A DNA stretch of 64,000 nt from JAKLFA01 sp038222225 (GTDB taxonomy: Bacteria; Omnitrophota; Gorgyraeia; Zapsychrales; JANLHA01): assembly GCA_038222225.1 (NCBI GenBank), contig JBBRHV010000004.1:20972-84971 (forward strand), in the 5' to 3' direction. How positions within the stretch are numbered: the stretch's first letter is position 1; the number at the start of each line of letters is the position of its first letter. The notes under the pieces were generated by a model. That model was not told the origin of the DNA. It made no database searches and saw nothing but the letters and a program-made list of their open reading frames with translations. Shown here one piece after another: positions 40,735 through 50,138 of the stretch. The translations under genes were made by a program, and so were the position numbers.

Positions 40735-41396
40735 CGAAAGAGCTTATTGATAAAAAATGCGATGAACCGCAGTGTGTCAACGCATGGGTTGATATTGCTT
40801 TTTTCGCCGGAATAAATGGTTTGGATGGAAACCGTTTCGATCTTAAAGCCAGCTCTGGCCGCCTCAATCAACAGTTCACTCTCGATCTGAAAACCGGTTG
40901 AGCGTAAACGCACCCGCCTTAGAACATCAACACGGATCAAACGAAAACCGCACTGGGTATCAGGAATGCGTTGCCTGCAGACCCACGAAATCAAAGCAGA
41001 CATCAATCGATTTGTATATACGCGGATTTTCGGCATGTTTTTGCAAGAAGACATCCTGGATCCGTTAATAATTCCACACTGCGGATCCTCCTGAAATTTT
41101 TTGACGAAGATCAAAAGGTCATCCAACGCATGCTGTCCATCGCCATCCATCGTTATGACCGCCTCGCACTCTTTTGATACCGCATACTGAAACCCATCAC
41201 GCAAAGAAGCCCCTTTCCCCTTTCGAACATCATGACGAATAATATGCGCCCCATTCCGTCGGGCGATGTCCCCAGATGAATCCTTTGACCCGTCATCAAC
41301 AACAATCACCTCGAAACCCATTCGGCAGGCCCCGCTCACAATCTCACCGATATGTTCCTCTTCGTTTAAAACGGGAATAACGATATATGTGTTCAT
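40731..41396 (-). CDS. GT2 family glycosyltransferase (polyprenyl-phosphate sugar synthase-like)
   Basis: A 221-residue GT-A enzyme with VIPVLNEEEHIGEIV, VVDDGSKDSSGD, TMDGDGQH (metal-binding DxD-like) and DTQCGFRLIR, the pattern of dolichyl-phosphate mannosyl/glucosyltransferase homologues. It probably charges a polyprenyl phosphate with a sugar, for use by GT-C enzymes such as the one at 38372-39916. It overlaps the genes on both sides by four bases (acyltransferase upstream, TonB downstream). Confidence 0.85.
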   Translation of the reverse strand: MNTYIVIPVLNEEEHIGEIVSGACRMGFEVIVVDDGSKDSSGDIARRNGAHIIRHDVRKGKGASLRDGFQYAVSKECEAVITMDGDGQHALDDLLIFVKKFQEDPQCGIINGSRMSSCKNMPKIRVYTNRLMSALISWVCRQRIPDTQCGFRLIRVDVLRRVRLRSTGFQIESELLIEAARAGFKIETVSIQTIYSGEKSNINPCVDTLRFIAFFINKLFR

Positions 41397-42289
41397 GTGT
41401 TTATGATCCTTTCCGGGCCGCTCTCCTGTTCAAACCAAAACCGCCTAAACATCATCCACTGAGCCGGATCCTTCCGCACCTCCCGCTCAATCATCTGGAC
41501 CTGCTGATCCAACACCCGGTCAACAAAGTCCTGTTCCGACATTTGCGGAGAATGAGACGGAAGGTCCAGAACCGGTCCAAAGGAAAGATAAAATGTATGG
41601 TCCGGCTTACGTCTCAAAAATGCAGGCAGAATAACGGAACCCGTACGATAAGCAAACAGCGCCGCCCCTTTAGGAATCATCATCGTCTTGCCGAATACCG
41701 TCCGCGGCTCACCGGTCACACTGAAATCCCGGTCTGCTAAAATGGCAACAATCCGGTTGTCCTTTAAATCTTTTAACCCGCGCCGAATCGCTAAGTGCGC
41801 CGGAACAACTTTAACACCGAACTTTTCTCTTTGAGCATTAAAAAGTTCATTCACCGGACGTTCTTTGTGGGGAAGCGCGATCGCTGTGAACGGATACCCC
41901 AAGCAACTGAGCACCAGCCCTCCCAACTCCCAATTTCCAATATGCCCTGTCAAAAGAACAACACCCCTTCCCTGTTCTAATGCCTGCGTCAGAAGGTCAA
42001 AATTTTGAAGTTCAATTTTACGGGCGATGAACTGGTCGTCGAGATCCTTACCCATACGGAAAAACTCCACCAAATAATAGGAGAAATGACGGAATACTTC
42101 CCGAGCAAGACGGAGAGCTTCCTTGCGATCACCGAGGATCTGTTCTAGATTGTCTATAACGGCAGCACGATCACGGAGAGAACAACGGAACTGAATATAC
42201 GATATAAGATCAGCAATCCCGTAACACCATCGAGGGGGAAACATGCTAACGAACGTCAGAGCGAATCGATAAAGGAAGTATTTAAACAT
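41393..42289 (-). CDS. LpxL/HtrB-type lipid acyltransferase
   Basis: A 298-residue membrane-associated acyltransferase with the catalytic HxxxxE box in LLTGHIGNWELGG, LADRDFSVTGEP and FGKTMMIPKGAALFAYRTG. This is the lysophospholipid/lipid A late acyltransferase family (LpxL/LpxM). It supports lipid A or a related acylated surface lipid. It follows the MGDG-synthase-like gene and overlaps the GT2 gene. Confidence 0.88.
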   Translation of the reverse strand: MFKYFLYRFALTFVSMFPPRWCYGIADLISYIQFRCSLRDRAAVIDNLEQILGDRKEALRLAREVFRHFSYYLVEFFRMGKDLDDQFIARKIELQNFDLLTQALEQGRGVVLLTGHIGNWELGGLVLSCLGYPFTAIALPHKERPVNELFNAQREKFGVKVVPAHLAIRRGLKDLKDNRIVAILADRDFSVTGEPRTVFGKTMMIPKGAALFAYRTGSVILPAFLRRKPDHTFYLSFGPVLDLPSHSPQMSEQDFVDRVLDQQVQMIEREVRKDPAQWMMFRRFWFEQESGPERIINT

Positions 42290-42321
42290 AACCTCAAAGA
42301 CTGCTTTCTTTAAAATAGAGA

Positions 42322-43473
42322 TTATTCCTTATCGGCCCCTGCATCATTCAGGATCAAATTTGCAATATCTAAAGCCGAATGCGGATGCGCATTTTCAAAG
42401 GCCGCCTTACTCATTTCACTCAAGCGCTCGGGAGACCTTAACAGTAGCTCAATCTCTTCGCCGATATCTGAATTCTTGTCAATCCGTATGGCGATATTTT
42501 TCTTTAAAAGATAGTCTGTGTTCCGCATCTCCTGCCCAGGCAACGGGTTTACGATGACCATTGGAAGACCTTTGGCTAAAGACTCGCTAGTCGTCATCCC
42601 TCCCGGCTTTGTAACAATGAGCGTTGAGACCTCCATGAGCTCGTCAACATTATTCGCATATTCATAGAAGATAACCTTCTTATTATATTTGTTCTTCTTG
42701 TGCGCCTTATTATCCAGCCACTTGCACAGCTTCTTATTCACGCCGGTTAAAACAATCATCTGCATCGGCATTTCGATTTTCATCAGGGATTTGACAACGC
42801 TCTTAATAGGACCCAGCCCTTGCCCTCCCCCCATAATCAAAATGGTCGGAATCGTTAAATCCAGGCCCAACTGTTCAGCAATCGGCTTCTTGTCCAGCTG
42901 AATAGAAAATTTTTCTTTAATGGGAATGCCGTAAATCTTGATGCTGTCGGCGGCCACCCCTTTGGCGATAAAACGTTCTTTCGCCTCGGCAGATGGAACA
43001 ATATAATAATCCATCCCTTCATTGATCCAATACGAGTGCGGCGCATAATCGGTCAAGACGCCCACCACTTTAAAATCCAGTCCCTTAGCCAGTTTGTAGG
43101 CAGCCACCATCCCGCATGGAAAGGCCTGCGTACAGATAACCACATCCGGCTTGTGGCGGCTAAACAAACGGTCCAGCTTAGTATGGCTGGTTTTATGTAA
43201 AAATTTCTTTATCGAAGCGGATTTTTTAACGATCTTTGGATTGTCATACAAATAATCCCAGACCTTTGGCGTTGTCTTGATCACGCTCATATAAGCGCCA
43301 TTAACAACTCTTTCGAGACGAGGATATGTATAACCAAACCCATTAATCGTCGGTGTTTCAACATTCGGATCCAGCTGCTTTAACGCCTTCTGAATGGCCA
43401 TCGTCGCCTGGCGATGCCCGGAGACTTTCGTGATATACATCAACAAAACCCGCTTACTTCGATGAACGCTCAT
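42322..43473 (-). CDS. MGDG-synthase-like GT28 glycosyltransferase
   Basis: A 383-residue GT-B enzyme resembling monogalactosyl/glucosyl-diacylglycerol synthases: an N-terminal MGDG-type domain (YITKVSGHRQATMAIQKAL, DVVICTQAFPCGMVA, VLTDYAPHSYWI) and a C-terminal UDP-sugar domain (LIMGGGQGLGPIKS, VTKPGGMTTSESLAKGLP). It would glycosylate diacylglycerol or a related lipid at the inner membrane. It is upstream of the acyltransferase, consistent with a lipid-modification unit. Confidence 0.82.
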   Translation of the reverse strand: MSVHRSKRVLLMYITKVSGHRQATMAIQKALKQLDPNVETPTINGFGYTYPRLERVVNGAYMSVIKTTPKVWDYLYDNPKIVKKSASIKKFLHKTSHTKLDRLFSRHKPDVVICTQAFPCGMVAAYKLAKGLDFKVVGVLTDYAPHSYWINEGMDYYIVPSAEAKERFIAKGVAADSIKIYGIPIKEKFSIQLDKKPIAEQLGLDLTIPTILIMGGGQGLGPIKSVVKSLMKIEMPMQMIVLTGVNKKLCKWLDNKAHKKNKYNKKVIFYEYANNVDELMEVSTLIVTKPGGMTTSESLAKGLPMVIVNPLPGQEMRNTDYLLKKNIAIRIDKNSDIGEEIELLLRSPERLSEMSKAAFENAHPHSALDIANLILNDAGADKE

Positions 43474-43486
43474 TTTAATGCCTTTG

Positions 43487-43726
43487 TTATGGTTCGATCC
43501 GCGCCAGTACAGAGCCGATCTGCACCGTCACGCCCGGATCAACACAAATTTCTTTGATGATCCCCGCTGCCGGTGAAGGGATATTAAAGCTCGCCTTATC
43601 CGTCACAACCTCAACAATATCATCATCCTGTTCAACCTTGTCACCAATGCTCATGTGCCAACAGGCAACCGTTGCCTCCCCGATCCCCTCTCCCAATTCA
43701 GGTAAAATAATATCACTCACTAGCAC
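43487..43726 (-). CDS. Free-standing lipoyl-domain protein
   Basis: A 79-residue protein consisting of one lipoyl domain: DIILPELGEGIGEATV, the lipoylation hairpin EVVTDKASFNIP with Lys44, and the GxVxxI-type end. There is no E2 catalytic domain, no subunit-binding domain, and no E1 or E3 gene beside it. The frame ends cleanly in a stop and is five bases from lipB, so the pair looks designed rather than a fragment. Possible roles are a detached E2 swinging arm or a separate lipoyl carrier; the GcvH fold is longer. Confidence 0.8.
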   Translation of the reverse strand: MLVSDIILPELGEGIGEATVACWHMSIGDKVEQDDDIVEVVTDKASFNIPSPAAGIIKEICVDPGVTVQIGSVLARIEP

Positions 43727-43731
43727 TCCTC

Positions 43732-44361
43732 TTAAATTCCGCAGCTTTGAAAATGATCTAAAAAAATATTCCCTAGTATTTCTTTTGACTGGGCCATATC
43801 AACCTCCCGGCCCAAGCACTGCTCAACGGACGTCACTCCTTCCTCCAACCCGCAAGGCCGGATCAAGGAAAACAGGCCCAAATCTGTTCTGACGTTCACT
43901 CCAATCCCGTGATAGGCCACCCATTTACGCACACCGACTCCAATTGCAATCAGTTTGCAATTTTTTACCCAAACACCGGTTTTACCTGAAACTCTTACAG
44001 CCACTATATCAAATCTCTGCAGGAAATCAATCCCAACCTGCTCTAATTGGAACAAATATTTGTGCAAATCCTTGCCTCTTCGTCCCAAATCCAGGATCGG
44101 ATAAGCCACCAACTGACCTGGCGCATGGAGGGTCACATCACCGCCGCGGTCCGTCTCCACAACTTCAATTCCCTTTTTCTCAAAATCGTCAACCGAAGCC
44201 AAAAGATTTGCCCTGGACGCTGAACGTCCCAAGGTCAAAACAGGCGAGTGTTCACATAAGAAGATCCGTTCTTCCCCCCCCTGAAGCACTTCAAAAACAG
44301 CCTGCTTTTGTTTCTGGCAAGCATGGCCATACTGTATCAATCCAAGATCTTCAACATACAT
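43732..44361 (-). CDS. lipB: Octanoyl-[carrier protein]:protein N-octanoyltransferase
   Basis: A 209-residue LipB that moves octanoate from ACP to lipoyl domains. Seen are RGGDVTLHAPGQLVAYPILDL, the Lys of KLIAIGVGVRKW, HGIGVNV and the catalytic Cys in RPCGLEEGVTSV. LipA is not in the window. The ATG at 44361 is used (MYVEDLGLIQYG); the frame opens at 44403. Its neighbour is a lone lipoyl-domain protein, the likely substrate. Confidence 0.93.
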   Translation of the reverse strand: MYVEDLGLIQYGHACQKQKQAVFEVLQGGEERIFLCEHSPVLTLGRSASRANLLASVDDFEKKGIEVVETDRGGDVTLHAPGQLVAYPILDLGRRGKDLHKYLFQLEQVGIDFLQRFDIVAVRVSGKTGVWVKNCKLIAIGVGVRKWVAYHGIGVNVRTDLGLFSLIRPCGLEEGVTSVEQCLGREVDMAQSKEILGNIFLDHFQSCGI

Positions 44362-44440
44362 ATGCGCTATTCCCAAAAAATCCTCAGCATTGAATGCGAT
44401 CAATCAACTAATACGCGCTATCCAACACTGAGGAATGATA

Positions 44441-45523
44441 TTATGACAACCGTGCGATAATGGCTGCTGCCATCTCCTGCGTCCCTACAGCGGTTGGATC
44501 ATTGCGATCGGGTTTCAGATCATAGGTCACATCCTTGCCGTCCCTCAAGACTTCAGAAACGGCGTTCTCCAGACGGTCCGCGGCCTGCGTTTCCCCGAGG
44601 TGACGAAGCATTAACACCCCGGAAAGGATAGTTGCCGTCGGATTGACCTTGTTTTGACCGGCATACTTTGGTGCAGAACCGTGGACAGGCTCGAACAACG
44701 CAATATCATCGCCGATATTCGCACCGGGGGCGATCCCCAGCCCTCCGACCATGCCTGCGCACAAATCGGAAACAATATCCCCGTAAAGATTCGTCAGCGC
44801 CAGCACATCGTAAAGCTGCGGATTCTGAACAAGCTGCATGCACATATTATCGACAATAACATCCTGGAACTCAATCTTGCCCTTATATTCTTCAGCGACT
44901 TCCTGAGCTGTCCGGAGAAACAGCCCGTCGGTAAACTTCATGATATTGGCCTTATGGACCGCGGTCACTTTACGACGGTTGTTCTTGACGGCATACTCAA
45001 AAGCGGCTTTAACGATCCGACGCGAGCAAAATGCTGAAATCGGCTTAATGGAGATGGCGGAATTCTCCCGGATTTTTTTGACCGAAAGCGCGTTGATCTC
45101 CTTGGCGATCTTTGCGCACGCTTCGGTGCCACGCTCGAATTCGATACCGGCGTAAAGATCCTCGGTATTCTCACGAAAAATAACGACATCCAATTTTTTG
45201 CTGACGGCCTTCGTTCCTTCATAATATTTTACCGGACGCACACAGGCATACAGATCCAACGCTTGACGCAACGCCACATTCACGGAACGAAAACCCTTGC
45301 CGATGGGTGTCGCAATAGGACCTTTGATCGCAATTTTATTTTTCCGAACGGATTCCAAAACATGATCCGGCAGCGGGGTATTGAATTCTTTGATCGCAGC
45401 TTCCCCAACAACATATTCATCCCAATCAATCTTAACACCGGTCGCATCAACACATTTCTTCATTGCCATGGCCACTTCCGGACCGATGCCGTCACCCGGC
45501 AAAAGGGTTACTCTATATGACAT
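44441..45523 (-). CDS. Isocitrate dehydrogenase (isocitrate/isopropylmalate family)
   Basis: A 360-residue decarboxylating dehydrogenase. It has LLPGDGIGPEV, the substrate loop RSVNVALRQALDLYACVRP (SxNxxLR as in isocitrate enzymes), FRENTEDLYAGIE, and the metal and cofactor segments YGDIVSDLCAGMVGG and EPVHGSAPKYAG. The pattern suggests an NAD-type isocitrate dehydrogenase rather than isopropylmalate dehydrogenase, which has a different helix there. GAGGAG precedes the ATG. Homoisocitrate specificity cannot be excluded. Confidence 0.85.
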   Translation of the reverse strand: MSYRVTLLPGDGIGPEVAMAMKKCVDATGVKIDWDEYVVGEAAIKEFNTPLPDHVLESVRKNKIAIKGPIATPIGKGFRSVNVALRQALDLYACVRPVKYYEGTKAVSKKLDVVIFRENTEDLYAGIEFERGTEACAKIAKEINALSVKKIRENSAISIKPISAFCSRRIVKAAFEYAVKNNRRKVTAVHKANIMKFTDGLFLRTAQEVAEEYKGKIEFQDVIVDNMCMQLVQNPQLYDVLALTNLYGDIVSDLCAGMVGGLGIAPGANIGDDIALFEPVHGSAPKYAGQNKVNPTATILSGVLMLRHLGETQAADRLENAVSEVLRDGKDVTYDLKPDRNDPTAVGTQEMAAAIIARLS

Positions 45524-45540
45524 AAACAGCTCCTCTTATT

Positions 45541-46593
45541 TTATCGGAATAACCTTCGAAACTCCTCGACATTCTTGACATGCGGTATCGCGTCCTCATA
45601 CTTCACCGCACCACTTTGGCATAATTCCTGCAGACATTTATCCAGCGTATGCATCCCATACGCGCTTCCGGTCTGAATCGCTGTCGGAAGTTGTTCAACG
45701 GCCTGTTCCCTGATCAGATTACGAACACCCGAAGTCGCGATCATGATCTCCGTTGCCAGGATTCGCCCGTCTCCTTCAGCCCTCGGTAAAAGAACTTGCG
45801 ACAAAACACCCTGCAGCGCGGCTGCCAACTGCAAACGCACTTGACTTTGCTGATGCGCCGGAAACACATCAATAATACGCTCAACCGTTTGAGGGGCGTC
45901 TGGCGTGTGCAGGGTCGCTAGAACCAAATGCCCGGTTTCGGCCGCCGTCAATGCCGTTGAAATCGTTTCTAAATCCCGCATCTCTCCGACGACAATAATG
46001 TCCGGGTCCTGCCGCAAGCATCGCTTAAGGGCTTCGGAAAAAGAATGCGTATCGCTGTAAACTTCCCGCTGTTTAATGATCGATTTCTTATTGAAATGGA
46101 CATACTCGATCGGATCCTCGATCATAATGATCAGCGCTTTCCGCTCTTCATTGATCAAATTAATCATCGAGGCCAATGTTGTGGTTTTCCCTGTGCCCGT
46201 AGGACCGGTCACAAGAACCAGTCCGTTCTTTTTTCTTGCTAAATCAGCGACGATCGGAGGCAGCCCCAGTTCTTCCATATTCGGAATAAACAAAGGGATC
46301 CGTCGGAAAGCAGCTTCCACCGAGCCTCTCTGAATATGAACATTGACGCGGTAACGGTCCATCCCCGATAATGCGAGCGAAAAATCAAGTTCACGGTCTT
46401 CTTCAAATTTTTCCTTCTGCCGGTCGGTCAGAATTCCGTAAATGACTTTTTTAAGCTGATCTTTGGTCAAAACTTCTTTATCCGTAACCCTTAATTCTCC
46501 ATCAATGCGCAAGATCGGCGGACTATCAAATGTCAAATGCAAATCAGAAGCCTTATTTTCATTGGCCAGCATAAGCAATTCTCTCAAATCCAT
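45541..46593 (-). CDS. pilT: PilT-type twitching motility ATPase
   Basis: A 350-residue secretion ATPase that retracts type IV pili. N-terminal PilT domain (ASDLHLTFDSPPILRIDGEL), Walker A GPTGTGKTT, the Asp box IMIEDPIEYVH, Walker B VGEMRDLETI and the His box ETGHLVLATLHT. The C-terminal motif AIQTGSAYGMHTLDK is also typical of PilT. Other pilus genes are not nearby, although the ExeA/GspB pair occurs at the other end of the window. Confidence 0.93.
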   Translation of the reverse strand: MDLRELLMLANENKASDLHLTFDSPPILRIDGELRVTDKEVLTKDQLKKVIYGILTDRQKEKFEEDRELDFSLALSGMDRYRVNVHIQRGSVEAAFRRIPLFIPNMEELGLPPIVADLARKKNGLVLVTGPTGTGKTTTLASMINLINEERKALIIMIEDPIEYVHFNKKSIIKQREVYSDTHSFSEALKRCLRQDPDIIVVGEMRDLETISTALTAAETGHLVLATLHTPDAPQTVERIIDVFPAHQQSQVRLQLAAALQGVLSQVLLPRAEGDGRILATEIMIATSGVRNLIREQAVEQLPTAIQTGSAYGMHTLDKCLQELCQSGAVKYEDAIPHVKNVEEFRRLFR

Positions 46594-46687
46594 AGCACCA
46601 CTCCTTCTCTAAGGTATGTGAAATATGCCCTCAGTGTAACACGGAAAAAGAATTTGGTCTAGTCTCGAAGCGCCCGAAAATACCAGG

Positions 46688-47851
46688 CTATTTGGAGTTG
46701 GAAATCCACTGCGCAATACGTCTGACACCTTCTTGAATACGCTCCGTTGATGTCGCAAAGCTCAATCTGGCGAACCCCGGAGCGCCGAACCCGTCACCGG
46801 GAATAAACGCGACTTTAGCATCATCTAAGATTGCCTTCGCCACTTCCATGGAATCACCAAGCTTTGAAATATCACAGAAAAGGTAAAACGCCCCTTGCGG
46901 GTGGATGTAGGACATCTCAGGTATGCCATCGATTAAGGACATCAAAAGATCCCGGCGACGTTTGAATTCATCGACCATCGCCTGAATCTCGGCCTCCGGC
47001 ATCTTTAAAGCGGCTTCCGCCGCAGCCTGACTAATGGATGTAGGATTAGATGTGGAATGATCTTGAAACTTTTTCATGTGCTCCATGACCTCTTGCGGGC
47101 CGGCGGCATAACCGATACGCCAACCGGTCATCGAATAAGTTTTGGAAACACCATTGATCGTGATGGTCTTAGCATAGATCGCCGGACTTAATGCGGCGAC
47201 TGAAGCATACTCCGGGATGTCATAAATAAGCTTTTCATAAATCTCATCGCTGATGATCCAGATGTCCTGCTCGACACAGATCTCGGCAAGGGCACGAAGC
47301 TCTTCTTTTGAATAAACAACACCCGTTGGATTGGAAGGGGAATTTAAAATAAATATACGCGTCTTCTTGGTGATGGCCTTTCTAAGCATGCCCGGTGTCA
47401 CCTTTAGACCCGTTTTTGAAGTTGTTTCAATAAACACGGGAGTCGCGCCGGCGAGCTTGACCATCTCCGGATAACTGACCCAATACGGGGCCGGAATGAG
47501 AACCTCGTCGCCGTCATCCGCCAAAACTTGAATCACCGAAAAAATAGAATGCTTTGCCCCGCAGGACACAACAATCTGAGACGGTGTATAATCTAATCCG
47601 TTATCCCGTTTGAATTTCTTAGCGATCTCTTGACGCAATGAAAGAGTTCCAACGCTTGGAGTATACTTTGTTAAACCATCGTGAATCGCTTGAATCGCCG
47701 CCTGTTTAATAACCGCCGGCGTATCAAAATCCGGCTCTCCCGCGCCGAAGTTAACAACATCATGCCCTTGAACACGAAGTTCCTTCGCACGCGCTGTGAT
47801 AGCTAACGTCGATGATGCCACAAGACCAGCAATTCGTCGATTTACCTTCAA
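46688..47851 (-). CDS. Class I aminotransferase (aspartate aminotransferase-like)
   Basis: A 387-residue PLP enzyme with NFGAGEPDFDTP, the PLP-binding SNPTGVVYS and the Schiff-base Lys in NGVSKTYSMTGWRIGYAAG. The C-terminal Arg (FARLSFA) that binds the substrate carboxylate is present. It is closest to the bacterial Ib aspartate aminotransferases. It follows rplQ at the end of the ribosomal gene run. Confidence 0.9.
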   Translation of the reverse strand: MKVNRRIAGLVASSTLAITARAKELRVQGHDVVNFGAGEPDFDTPAVIKQAAIQAIHDGLTKYTPSVGTLSLRQEIAKKFKRDNGLDYTPSQIVVSCGAKHSIFSVIQVLADDGDEVLIPAPYWVSYPEMVKLAGATPVFIETTSKTGLKVTPGMLRKAITKKTRIFILNSPSNPTGVVYSKEELRALAEICVEQDIWIISDEIYEKLIYDIPEYASVAALSPAIYAKTITINGVSKTYSMTGWRIGYAAGPQEVMEHMKKFQDHSTSNPTSISQAAAEAALKMPEAEIQAMVDEFKRRRDLLMSLIDGIPEMSYIHPQGAFYLFCDISKLGDSMEVAKAILDDAKVAFIPGDGFGAPGFARLSFATSTERIQEGVRRIAQWISNSK

Positions 47852-47877
47852 AGGTCCCCTCCAACAGATGGAAACTT

Positions 47878-48429
47878 TTATTGATCAGCTTTTTTCTTCC
47901 CGAAAATACTCTTGATCCCCTTCTTAACAGGCTTCTTTTCCTTCTGCGGGGATTCTGCGGTCTTTGTCCCTGAATCAGCGACTTCCGAAACCTCTTCAGC
48001 TTTTGCAGCGTCGGCTTTTCTTGCTTTTTTCTGCGCCGCTTTTTTGGCTTTTGTCTCTTCCTGCAATGAATCGCGTTCGGTCAATTCCAAAAGCACCATC
48101 TTGGCATTGTCGCCCCGACGTGTTGTGGCAAATTTTATAATCCGAGTATAGCCTCCGCTTCTGGATCCGAATCGTGGAGCGATTTTATCAAACAGATCGC
48201 TGACCAGCGCGTGATCGCACAAAATAGCAAATGCACGCCGTTTTTGCGCTAACGTCCCCTTCTTCCCCAATGTGATCAGCTGATCCACCATTTTGCGGGC
48301 CTCTTTGGCCTTGGCTTCGGTGGTCTTGATCCGTTTTTGAATCAGGGTTGCCTTGGCAATATCCCGAACAGTAGCTTTACGCAAGCTTGAATTCCGACTT
48401 AAACGATTTCCTGCAATTCCATGTCTCAT
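47878..48429 (-). CDS. rplQ: 50S ribosomal protein L17 with long C-terminal tail
   Basis: A 183-residue L17. The core (MRHGIAGNRLSRNSSLRKA, IKTTEAKAKEARKMVDQLI, GGYTRIIKF) is normal for about 120 residues, followed by a Lys/Ala/Glu-rich tail of some 60 residues ending GIKSIFGKKKADQ. It is the last gene of the alpha operon after rpoA. Confidence 0.95.
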   Translation of the reverse strand: MRHGIAGNRLSRNSSLRKATVRDIAKATLIQKRIKTTEAKAKEARKMVDQLITLGKKGTLAQKRRAFAILCDHALVSDLFDKIAPRFGSRSGGYTRIIKFATTRRGDNAKMVLLELTERDSLQEETKAKKAAQKKARKADAAKAEEVSEVADSGTKTAESPQKEKKPVKKGIKSIFGKKKADQ

Positions 48430-48460
48430 GACGATAACCTTTAACTTAAGTGGATAATTT

Positions 48461-49450
48461 CTATTTCCGCTTTAATTTTTTCTGGTCAATTTTCATTCCC
48501 AGAGTTAAACCCATCACTTTCAAAAGATCGTTGATTTCGGTCAATGATTTCTTGCCGAAATTCCGGAAATTTAAAAGTTCGCTTTCTTGATATTTTACAA
48601 GTTCTGCGATGGTCTGAATATTGGCTTCTTTTAAACAATTCGCGCTTCTCACAGACAGCTCGAGCTCGGAAATCGGCAAACGCAGTTTTTCATACATCGT
48701 CTCTTCTTCTGCCGAGATCTCTTCCTCTTCCTCTTCTTCTTCAGGAAGCTGTCCATAAGAAACAAACACATCTAAATGTCGCTGCAAAATATTGGCTCCA
48801 TAAAGCAATGCTTCTTTAGGCTCAATGGCTCCATTGGTCCAGATCTCTAAAACCAATCTGTCGTAATCTGTGCGCTGTCCGACACGGGTGTCTTCAACAA
48901 AAAAATTGACTTTTACAATCGGCGTAAAAATCGAATCAATCGCGATTGTCCCGATTGGGGCCTCAGGCAGCTTATTCTGGTCCGCCGGCACATAACCGCG
49001 TCCACGGGACACTTCCATCTCAACATGAAACGAAACATCCTGAGTGAGCGTGGCGATGTGATGATCCGGGTTAATAATTTCAATTGTCTCATCACAAATA
49101 ATGTCTTTCGCCTTCACTTCGCCCTTTGTGTCTGCCTTAATATAAACCGTCTTGGGAACTTTCGAATGTGAACGCAAGACCACACCTTTGATATTTAAAA
49201 TGATATCCGTAAGGGCTTCCAAAACTCCGGGCATGGTCGAAAACTCATGCTGAATACCGTCGATCTTAATTGATGTAACCGAAGCGCCCTCAATAGAGGA
49301 TAACAGAATGCGCCTGACTGAATTACCGAGAGTTACACCATAGCCCCGTTCAAATGGTTCTGCGATAAATTTTCCGTAATAACTTGTATAACTTGACTCA
49401 TCGCAATCCAGCCTTTTGGGCATTTGGAAATCGCGCCATTTGACTCCCAT
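48461..49450 (-). CDS. rpoA: RNA polymerase alpha subunit
   Basis: A 329-residue alpha subunit. The N-terminal domain holds FIAEPFERGYGVTLGNSVRRILLSS-type assembly sequence, the linker is strongly acidic (a run of Glu near 240) and the C-terminal domain has LELSVRSANCLKEANIQTIAELV and FGKKSLTEI for promoter UP-element and activator contacts. It lies between rpsD and rplQ as is normal. Confidence 0.97.
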   Translation of the reverse strand: MGVKWRDFQMPKRLDCDESSYTSYYGKFIAEPFERGYGVTLGNSVRRILLSSIEGASVTSIKIDGIQHEFSTMPGVLEALTDIILNIKGVVLRSHSKVPKTVYIKADTKGEVKAKDIICDETIEIINPDHHIATLTQDVSFHVEMEVSRGRGYVPADQNKLPEAPIGTIAIDSIFTPIVKVNFFVEDTRVGQRTDYDRLVLEIWTNGAIEPKEALLYGANILQRHLDVFVSYGQLPEEEEEEEEISAEEETMYEKLRLPISELELSVRSANCLKEANIQTIAELVKYQESELLNFRNFGKKSLTEINDLLKVMGLTLGMKIDQKKLKRK

Positions 49451-49485
49451 AAGTTCCTCCTAATTGAATTAGTGTAAAAATACTC

Positions 49486-50106
49486 TTATTTCGAATAAAG
49501 CTCTATGATCAGCTGCTCATTAATCGGAAACGCAATATCTTCCCGCTCTGGAAAGCGCAACACTTTCCCTTTTAAATGCTGAGGGTCTACGCTGACCCAT
49601 GCCGGAACAGCCTCCCGACCCTGAAACTGCGTGTTCATTTCGATGTTTGTTTGGATATATTTCTTAATATTCTCTTTTGGCTTTACAGAAACCTCATCGC
49701 CGACTTTAACCAGAAAGGATGGAATATCCACCCGTTTATCGTTCACGCAGACCAGACCATGATTCACGATCTGACGGGCCTGAGGACGTGTTGTCGCAAA
49801 TCCCAAACGATAAACCACATTATCCAAGCGCCTCTCGAGCATCTGAAGCAAGAGAGAACCTGTAATTCCTTTTGAGCCTGTCGCCTTTTCATAATAACGG
49901 CGGAACTGACGCTCTAAAACACCATATAAACGCTTTACCTTTTGTTTTTCTCGAAGCTGTATGCCGTAGTCTGATAACTTTACACGCTTATTGCCGTGCT
50001 GACCCGGCGCATAGTTCCTGCGTTCTAAAGCGCTCCTCTTAGATGAGAAAAGCTCAACCCCTTCCCGTCTAGATAATCGCCATTTTGGTCCTGTATATCG
50101 TGCCAT
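49486..50106 (-). CDS. rpsD: 30S ribosomal protein S4
   Basis: A 206-residue S4 (MARYTGPKWRLSRREG, RLDNVVYRLGFATTRPQARQ, S4 RNA-binding domain with VNHGLVCVNDKRVDIPS). The N-terminus lacks the zinc-binding cysteines, so it is the zinc-independent form. It nucleates 30S assembly and may autoregulate the operon. Confidence 0.97.
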   Translation of the reverse strand: MARYTGPKWRLSRREGVELFSSKRSALERRNYAPGQHGNKRVKLSDYGIQLREKQKVKRLYGVLERQFRRYYEKATGSKGITGSLLLQMLERRLDNVVYRLGFATTRPQARQIVNHGLVCVNDKRVDIPSFLVKVGDEVSVKPKENIKKYIQTNIEMNTQFQGREAVPAWVSVDPQHLKGKVLRFPEREDIAFPINEQLIIELYSK

Positions 50107-50138
50107 CTATACGATCCTTTCTCCCCTCATTCAAAATC

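Noticed and set aside
43487..43726. Lipoyl-domain gene as a degraded E2 fragment
   Set aside because: The domain is complete with a clean start and stop and no E2 remnants in flanking frames.
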